Positions 14,362 through 19,044 of a stretch of DNA of 19,044 bases are shown here, piece by piece. This DNA is from Bacteroidota bacterium (GTDB lineage Bacteria > Bacteroidota > Bacteroidia > UBA8524), in assembly GCA_003531115.1 (NCBI GenBank), contig DQHT01000014.1:1-19044 (forward strand), given 5' to 3'. The notes under the pieces are model-generated. The model made no database searches, was not told where the DNA came from, and saw nothing but the letters and a program-made list of their open reading frames with translations. Numbering within the stretch: position 1 is the first letter of the stretch; every line of letters begins with the position of its first letter. A program made the position numbers and the translations under genes.

Positions 14362-15051
14362 CTACTGCTTTACAGTGTAATTCTTCAGGAACCAGGTTGG
14401 TCCATTCTGCAAGGTAAATTGAATTTTCCCGATATTCCTGGCATAAAGGACTTCGGAATAGGGATATAAATGGTTTGAGCTATTGGTATAGGAGCATCGA
14501 ATTACATCCTTATAATTTCGACCGAACAATACTGTATCCGCAACCAACACCGTGATGGTTCCTGTTGGACCTGCTTTAGCAAAAGTTGAATCCGGATTAT
14601 ATGTCACTATATATTGGGTATTACCATTCATATCCGAATAAATTACATCAAAAGTCCCTGACAGTGGCGTATTAAAACGCGAATTTTCTATCCGGGTTTT
14701 AGAATCGTATTCCTTTTCAGGGCTTGAATACCTCTGGAATGCTGAGATGTAATCTTCATAACAGTATGGCTGGCTGATATCCGGATTCATTGCAGTATTA
14801 TTTTGGGTAGAAAAGGAACTTTGACTGATCTGATATAAATCCAACTTATCCGAATCATTTGCATTCGCATAGGTCCAGGTCGAGCCAAAATCAAAATAAA
14901 AATAGTTCCTTAGGATTTGTGGAATAAAGACCGTTCTATCGGGTGTGCATGGAATTTCCTCTGCTTTATCATCCGAACAGGCTTGCAGCAAAAAAAGCCC
15001 ACCGCATATAGCGCTCAATTGAAAAAATTTAAACAATCCCGGGGTTCTCAT
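14362..15051 (-). CDS. Putative surface lipoprotein
   Basis: This 229-residue protein has a lipoprotein signal ending LLQAC with Cys at residue 25. The mature end begins SDDKAEE, an acidic run right after the Cys that fits the surface-export signal of Bacteroidota lipoproteins. A YFYFDFGSTWTYAN stretch resembles the yF-fk-GSxWxY motif that I recall in a common but unnamed family of Bacteroidota lipoproteins, and the ending ARNIGKIQFTLQ...WFLKNYTV fits the same pattern. No enzymatic motif is seen. It is transcribed toward the sigma operon on the same strand, 191 bp before it, separated by the G-rich tract, so it is probably a separate unit. Confidence 0.75.
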   Translation of the reverse strand: MRTPGLFKFFQLSAICGGLFLLQACSDDKAEEIPCTPDRTVFIPQILRNYFYFDFGSTWTYANANDSDKLDLYQISQSSFSTQNNTAMNPDISQPYCYEDYISAFQRYSSPEKEYDSKTRIENSRFNTPLSGTFDVIYSDMNGNTQYIVTYNPDSTFAKAGPTGTITVLVADTVLFGRNYKDVIRCSYTNSSNHLYPYSEVLYARNIGKIQFTLQNGPTWFLKNYTVKQ

Positions 15052-15090
15052 GATTAAAGGTCCTGAAGGTCAAGTCGGAAAATCTGCGGT

Positions 15091-15507
15091 TTACTTCACC
15101 GTATGAACAATCGGAGCATATCCCCTTTCCTGCCCAACCATCTTTAAGTTATCAAGGATCACTCTGTCGCCGGCGACAGGTTTGAAATTCGATTCAATAT
15201 TTCGCATAACGGATGTGAAACCTTCTGTTCCTTTAAAATTCATCATAACAGCATCCCCTTCCTTTGGTAAGGAAACAAGTATTCCTTCAACTTCAATCAC
15301 CCAATCACCCATTCTGAATTCAACGCTTTTCACCTTATTTTCCCAATCGGTGCTCATGGTTTCGGTTAATGCTTTTGTTATTTCCTCTCCTGCTTCATTT
15401 TCGAATACAATAAAAGGAACCGGTTGGGGATCTTTCTCAGCGACATGAAAACTGCTCAGAAAAAAAGTGACCAAACTAAGAGTGAATAGTGTTTTTAATG
15501 CTTTCAT
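15091..15507 (-). CDS. Small exported protein, possibly GldM C-terminal-like
   Basis: This 138-residue protein has a signal peptide (MKALKTLFTLSLVTFFLSSF). The mature part is beta-rich with a VFENEAGEEITKALTETM segment and ends with GDRVILDNLKMVGQERGYAP. That ending resembles the GDRIxFDxIxxxGPDG strand pair at the end of GldM-type proteins, but the similarity is short and may be chance. No cysteines or active-site residues are visible. It lies 39 bp upstream of the lipoprotein gene on the same strand, so the two may be co-transcribed. Confidence 0.65.
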   Translation of the reverse strand: MKALKTLFTLSLVTFFLSSFHVAEKDPQPVPFIVFENEAGEEITKALTETMSTDWENKVKSVEFRMGDWVIEVEGILVSLPKEGDAVMMNFKGTEGFTSVMRNIESNFKPVAGDRVILDNLKMVGQERGYAPIVHTVK

Positions 15508-15558
15508 GCTTTTTGAGGAATGGGTTAACTATGTAAATGTCGGTAAAAAGTTTCAAAG

Positions 15559-15586
15559 GACCATGGACCATAGACCATGGTCCATA
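15559..15586. repeat. Tandem GACCAT(A/G) heptamers
   Basis: Units are GACCATG, GACCATA, GACCATG and GTCCATA. It is the second copy in this window of the array at 566-593, and lies between the divergent 15507 gene and thrS. Confidence 0.8.
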
Positions 15587-15615
15587 GCGGCTAACGCAAG
15601 AAACCCAAACCTCCG

Positions 15616-15623
15616 CATCTTTG
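15616..15623 (+). promoter_or_regulatory. thrS: Possible -7 box (CATCTTTG) for the thrS operon
   Basis: CATCTTTG differs from TAnnTTTG only at the first base. It is about 85 bp upstream of the thrS ATG. No good -33 element is seen, so this is weak. Confidence 0.3.
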
Positions 15624-15648
15624 TCTAAAAAATAAATTAATAACAAAG

Positions 15649-15678
15649 TCTCACCATCTTCTGTCTCACCATCTCACC
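15649..15678. repeat. TCTCACC repeat ahead of thrS
   Basis: TCTCACC occurs at 15649-15655, 15664-15670 and 15672-15678, in the probable thrS leader. It matches the repeat at 8187-8213. Confidence 0.65.
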
Positions 15679-15707
15679 ATCTTTCATTAAACTTGCAGTC
15701 CTTTTTT

Positions 15708-17645
15708 ATGGCAGACAAGATTAAAATAAGCTTACCCGACGGAAGTGTTCGGGAGTATGAAGCGGGTGCTTCGGCGATGGATATTGCCAAAAGCATCAGT
15801 GAGGGCCTGGCCAGGAATGTACTTTCGGCCGAGGTGAATGGTGTAGTGGTGGATGCAAACCGCCCAATTACGACCGACTCGACGCTTCGTTTGCTTACGT
15901 GGAACGATAAAGAAGGAAAAGCCACCTTTTGGCACTCTTCAGCCCACCTTCTTGCAGAGGCATTGGAAGAACTGTATCCAGGCGTTAAGTTCGGTATCGG
16001 GCCTCCTATCGAACAGGGGTTTTATTATGATATCGACCTTGGAAATGGAAGCATTTCTGCCGAAGATTTCAAAAAAATAGAAGACAAAATGCTGGAGCTC
16101 GCCCGGAGAAACGTAAGTTTCGAACGGAAAGAAGTTTCAAAAAGTGACGCCATTGCCTATTTCACCGAAAAGGGTGATGAGTATAAAATTGAACTTTTGC
16201 AAGACCTGCAGGACGGGCAGATCACCTTCTATACCCAGGGAAATTTTACCGACCTGTGTAAAGGTCCGCATATTCCGGCTACGGGTGGCATCAAGGCCAT
16301 CAAACTGATGAGCATTGCCGGAGCCTATTGGAGGGGCGATGAAAAGCGCAAGCAGATGACCCGGGTTTATGCGGTCACTTTCCCTAAAAAATCAGAACTG
16401 GATGAGTATCTGGTTATGATGGAGGAAGCCAAAAAACGCGATCATCGGAAAATAGGAAAAGAACTGGAGATTTTTGCCTTTGATGATGATGTAGGTCCGG
16501 GTTTGCCTTTGTGGTTACCAAACGGAGCTGCGATTATTGAAGCCCTCGAGACCTTTGCCAAAAAGACCGAAACAGAAGCGGGCTATGAGCGGGTTAAAAC
16601 GCCACATATTGCCAAGGAAAGCATGTACCTGAAAAGCGGTCACCTGCCTTATTATGAAGACAGCATGTTCCCGGCCATGGTTATCGACAACGAGAAATAT
16701 TACCTCAAGCCGATGAACTGTCCGCATCACCATAAAATTTTCGGGGCTACCCATAAATCATACAGAGACCTGCCCGCCCGTTATGCCGAGTATGGAACCT
16801 GTTACCGCTATGAGCAGAGTGGTGAGTTGTTCGGATTGATGCGGGTACGTTCTTTGCAGATGAACGATGCCCATATTTACTGTACCGAGGCTCAGTTTGC
16901 CGATGAATTCAAAAATGTCAATAACCTCTATCTGAAATATTTCGAAACCTTCAATATTGAAAAATATGTGATGCGCTTTTCGAAACATGACCCGAAAAAA
17001 CTGGGACAGAAATACATTGATGCACCGGAAATGTGGATCAAAACCGAAAAAATGGTTCGGGATGTACTGGTAGCTTTGGGCGTAAATTTTGTGGAAGTTG
17101 AAGACGAAGCCGCCTTTTACGGACCCAAGATCGATATCCAGATCTACAGTGCCATAGGAAGGGAATTTACCCTGGCCACCAACCAGGTCGATTTTGCCCA
17201 GGCCCAGCGTTTTGACCTGACCTTTACCAATGAGAAGAATGAGAAGGAACATCCGCTCATTATTCACCGTGCCCCGTTAAGTACCCATGAAAGGTTTATC
17301 GGATTTTTACTAGAGCACTATGCCGGGAACCTTCCGGTATGGTTATGTCCGAAGCAGGTGGCCATTTTACCGCTCAGCGATAAGTACCAGGATTACGCTG
17401 AAAAACTTTTAAATATTCTAAAAAAACACGATATTCGCGGCCTTGTTGACGATAGAAGTGAATCTATCGGGAAAAAGATCCGTGATTCGGAACTGAAAAA
17501 AGTCCCGATAATGCTGATCGTTGGCGAGAATGAAGAAAAGAATAAGAGCGTTTCAGTCCGGGTTCATAAAGAAGGAGATAAGGGGAGCATGAGCCAGGAA
17601 GAATTCTTGAAATTTTTCAACACATTAATCGAAGAAAGGAAATAA
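15708..17645 (+). CDS. thrS: Threonyl-tRNA synthetase
   Basis: This 645-residue class II aminoacyl-tRNA synthetase charges tRNA-Thr in the cytoplasm. Domains in order: TGS (about 1-65), editing domain with HSSAH (76-80) and CKGPH (184-188), catalytic core, and anticodon-binding domain (about 545-645). The zinc ligands of the active site are C338 (in MNCPH), H389 (in DAHIYC) and H520 (in IIHRAPL). Motif 2 is visible as YRYEQSGELFGLMRVRSLQ and motif 3 as THERFIGFLLEHYAGNLP. All key residues are present, so editing and aminoacylation should both work. I chose the ATG at 15708 because it gives the usual MADKIKISLPDG start; a TTG at 15693 would add five residues. It leads the conserved thrS-infC-rpmI-rplT cluster. 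Confidence 0.98.
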   Translation: MADKIKISLPDGSVREYEAGASAMDIAKSISEGLARNVLSAEVNGVVVDANRPITTDSTLRLLTWNDKEGKATFWHSSAHLLAEALEELYPGVKFGIGPPIEQGFYYDIDLGNGSISAEDFKKIEDKMLELARRNVSFERKEVSKSDAIAYFTEKGDEYKIELLQDLQDGQITFYTQGNFTDLCKGPHIPATGGIKAIKLMSIAGAYWRGDEKRKQMTRVYAVTFPKKSELDEYLVMMEEAKKRDHRKIGKELEIFAFDDDVGPGLPLWLPNGAAIIEALETFAKKTETEAGYERVKTPHIAKESMYLKSGHLPYYEDSMFPAMVIDNEKYYLKPMNCPHHHKIFGATHKSYRDLPARYAEYGTCYRYEQSGELFGLMRVRSLQMNDAHIYCTEAQFADEFKNVNNLYLKYFETFNIEKYVMRFSKHDPKKLGQKYIDAPEMWIKTEKMVRDVLVALGVNFVEVEDEAAFYGPKIDIQIYSAIGREFTLATNQVDFAQAQRFDLTFTNEKNEKEHPLIIHRAPLSTHERFIGFLLEHYAGNLPVWLCPKQVAILPLSDKYQDYAEKLLNILKKHDIRGLVDDRSESIGKKIRDSELKKVPIMLIVGENEEKNKSVSVRVHKEGDKGSMSQEEFLKFFNTLIEERK

Positions 17646-17654
17646 ACTAAACCT

Positions 17655-18200
17655 GTGAATAGGCCCAGAAGAGGACCCATAAGAAGAAACGAACCAGAAC
17701 ATCGGATCAACGACCGCATTAGAGCGCAGGAAGTTCGACTGGTTGGAACCGGTATTGAGCAAGGAGTATACTCCATTCAGGATGCAAGGCGACTTGCAGA
17801 AGAAAAAGGTCTGGACCTTGTAGAAATATCGCCCACTGCCGTTCCTCCTGTTTGTAAGATCACCGATTACGGTAAATTCTTGTACGAGCAGAAGAAGAAG
17901 CAGAAAGAAATGAAGGCCAATACCGTGAAAACGGTAATTAAAGAAATTCGTTTCGGCCCGAATACCGATGAACATGATGTTGAGTTTAAACTCAAACATG
18001 CCATCAAATTTTTAGAAGAAGGAGCCAAAGTAAGGGCTTACGTATTCTATAAAGGAAGAAGTATCATCTACAAAGAGCGCGGAGAAGTGCTTTTGTTGCA
18101 GTTTGCCGAACGTTTGCAAGACGTGGGTAAAGTAGAACAAATGCCGAAGATGGAAGGAAAGAAGATGTTTATGATGCTGGCGCCAAAACCAAAGAAATAA
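17655..18200 (+). CDS. infC: Translation initiation factor IF-3
   Basis: This 181-residue protein binds the 30S subunit and checks start-codon and initiator-tRNA pairing. The N-domain is seen in [16 protein letters not shown] to [21 protein letters not shown] basic linker follows ([10 protein letters not shown]). The C-domain runs from [20 protein letters not shown] to [20 protein letters not shown]. The length is normal. The start is GTG at 17655, 9 nt after the thrS stop. E. coli infC begins with AUU for autoregulation, but GUG is not strongly discriminated by IF-3, so the same control cannot be assumed. Confidence 0.97.
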   Translation: MNRPRRGPIRRNEPEHRINDRIRAQEVRLVGTGIEQGVYSIQDARRLAEEKGLDLVEISPTAVPPVCKITDYGKFLYEQKKKQKEMKANTVKTVIKEIRFGPNTDEHDVEFKLKHAIKFLEEGAKVRAYVFYKGRSIIYKERGEVLLLQFAERLQDVGKVEQMPKMEGKKMFMMLAPKPKK

Positions 18201-18227
18201 AAGTTTAACAGACATAGAAGTAGAGTT

Positions 18228-18428
18228 ATGCCTAAAATGAAAACAGTTTCCGGAGCTAAAAAAAGATTTAAAGTTCTTTCATCCGGAAAGATTAAAATGA
18301 ACAATGCGTTCAAAAACCATATCCTCACGAAAAAGACGACCAAGCAGAAGAGAAATCTGACGAACAGTGCTTACGTGAACGAAACCGATATGGGAAATGT
18401 GAAGCGTATGCTTTGCATCGGGAAATAA
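18228..18428 (+). CDS. rpmI: 50S ribosomal protein L35
   Basis: This 66-residue basic protein has the L35 pattern: [20 protein letters not shown] at the N-terminus and a Lys/Arg-rich middle ([16 protein letters not shown]). It is a component of the large ribosomal subunit. The length matches the family. It is 27 nt after infC and 79 nt before rplT, the usual order. Confidence 0.97.
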   Translation: MPKMKTVSGAKKRFKVLSSGKIKMNNAFKNHILTKKTTKQKRNLTNSAYVNETDMGNVKRMLCIGK

Positions 18429-18446
18429 TTTAATTTAAGTTTAACC

Positions 18447-18493
18447 TTGCCGACTGCAGCTAAGTCTCTTGTAACAATAGGGCGCACCGGCAA
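18447..18493 (+). promoter_or_regulatory. Possible structured leader between rpmI and rplT
   Basis: The 79-nt gap before rplT contains TTGCCG (18447-18452) and CGGCAA (18488-18493), which can pair around a 35-nt loop. L20 is known in other bacteria to bind and regulate its own mRNA, so a regulatory structure here is plausible, but the stem is only six pairs long. Confidence 0.25.
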
Positions 18494-18507
18494 AAAATAA
18501 CCATACA

Positions 18508-18855
18508 ATGCCAAGATCAGTCAATCACGTTGCTTCTCGCAGGAGAAGAAAGAAAATGTTAACCCTTGCGAAGGGTTACTTCGGTACACGTAAAAACGTG
18601 TGGACCATTGCGAAAAATGCGATCGAAAAAGGTTTGCAATATGCTTACCGCGACCGTAAAACCAAAAAACGGAATTTCCGTGCGCTCTGGATCCAACGTA
18701 TTAACGCGGGCGCCCGCCAGGAGGGAATCAGTTATTCCGTTCTTATGGGACAATTAAAAGCAAGCGGAATCGAGATCAACCGTAAGGTTCTTGCCGATTT
18801 GGCCATGAACCATCCCGAAGCTTTTAAAGCCGTGCTTAAGAAAGCAAAGAAGTAA
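18508..18855 (+). CDS. rplT: 50S ribosomal protein L20
   Basis: This 115-residue basic protein is L20, which binds 23S rRNA early in large-subunit assembly. The family pattern is clear: [38 protein letters not shown], then [20 protein letters not shown] and [16 protein letters not shown]. The length is normal. It ends the cluster and is followed at 18875 by a strong terminator. Confidence 0.98.
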   Translation: MPRSVNHVASRRRRKKMLTLAKGYFGTRKNVWTIAKNAIEKGLQYAYRDRKTKKRNFRALWIQRINAGARQEGISYSVLMGQLKASGIEINRKVLADLAMNHPEAFKAVLKKAKK

Positions 18856-18874
18856 GATTTACACTTTATTGAAG

Positions 18875-18909
18875 ATCCCGGGTTCCATATGGAGTCCGGG
18901 ATTTTTTTT
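18875..18909 (+). terminator. Intrinsic terminator of the thrS-rplT operon
   Basis: ATCCCGG pairs with CCGGGAT, and inside it TCC pairs with GGA around an ATAT loop. The stem is followed directly by eight T residues. It starts 19 bp after the rplT stop. Confidence 0.9.
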
Positions 18910-18910
18910 G

Positions 18911-18962
18911 TCCGCGATGGCTGGTGCGCAGGGCTGGCGCCTGAGCAATTGACGCAAGGGCG
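18911..18962. repeat. GC-rich dispersed repeat next to the intron end
   Basis: On the minus strand this reads CGCCCTTGCGTCAA at its start and then GCGCCAGC, two words also present at 125-138 and 83-104. It is the 3' exon flank of the group II intron. No gene is seen in it. Confidence 0.55.
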
Positions 18963-19044
18963 GTAGAGTAGAGTGGTAGGAGCACCGTGGCGCCCCTACC
19001 TACCCCCTCATCAAACCGTACGTGCGGTTTTCCCGCATACGGCT
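18963..19044 (-). mobile_element. 3' end of a group II intron (domains V and VI), truncated by window edge
   Basis: Read on the minus strand, 19044-19013 has a domain V hairpin. The base is AGCCGTA pairing with TACGGTT, including the catalytic AGC triad. A CG two-base bulge and an upper stem TGCGG/CCGCA around a GAAA-containing loop follow. This is the hallmark 34-nt domain V, missing only its first base. Domain VI follows, with GGTAGGGGC pairing with GCTCCTACC, then an unpaired A in the CACTCTAC stretch that is a good branch point. The intron should end in AC at about 18963 or 18968. The reverse transcriptase gene, if present, would lie beyond the window. The intron is complete in neither direction here. 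Confidence 0.85.

Noticed and set aside
18875..18968. Class C group II intron inserted behind the rplT terminator
   Set aside because: The intron is on the minus strand, so the terminator is in its 3' exon, opposite to the class C habit; class remains undecided.

Overview
This window comes from a member of the Bacteroidota. Three things point there: an ECF sigma factor, FecR-type anti-sigma factor with a DUF4974-like C-terminus, and STN/carboxypeptidase-regulatory-domain outer-membrane proteins in one operon; many small lipoproteins; and TAnnTTTG-type promoter boxes. The genus cannot be read from this sequence.

Layout. 1-600: GC-rich dispersed repeats around a small minus-strand gene of the dimeric alpha/beta-barrel type. 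600-7990: an accessory region, almost all on the plus strand. It holds unrecognised membrane proteins and small lipoproteins, an intact polytopic membrane-protein gene (5784-6323), and a broken paralogue of that gene. The broken copy is in two pieces (1603-1968 and 3303-3416). Between them sits a 1.3 kb cassette with a HigB/HigA toxin-antitoxin pair and a fusion of a MerC-like membrane domain to a Cys-rich GDCCVxC domain. 7990-8215: intergenic hairpins and short repeats.

8216-14170, minus strand: a four-gene cell-surface signalling operon. In transcription order it has an ECF sigma factor, a FecR anti-sigma factor (4-nt overlap), an STN + carboxypeptidase-regulatory-domain protein with about 12 tandem repeats of roughly 16 residues (14-nt overlap), and a TonB-dependent receptor that lacks its own STN domain. 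The likely logic is that the STN domain, normally at the receptor N-terminus, is on a separate surface protein, so sensing and transport are split. 14362-15507: a lipoprotein and a small exported protein, both minus strand.

15708-18855: the conserved translation operon thrS-infC-rpmI-rplT, followed by a strong terminator. 18963-19044: the 3' end (domains V and VI) of a group II intron on the minus strand, cut by the window edge. Its 3' exon begins with a 14-mer that also occurs in the repeats at the start of the window.

Most interesting points: the HigBA/MerC-GDCCVxC cassette inside a split paralogue, the split STN/receptor architecture with a 16-residue repeat array, the group II intron abutting a dispersed repeat, and a perfect 14-bp palindrome in the -33 region of a predicted promoter.
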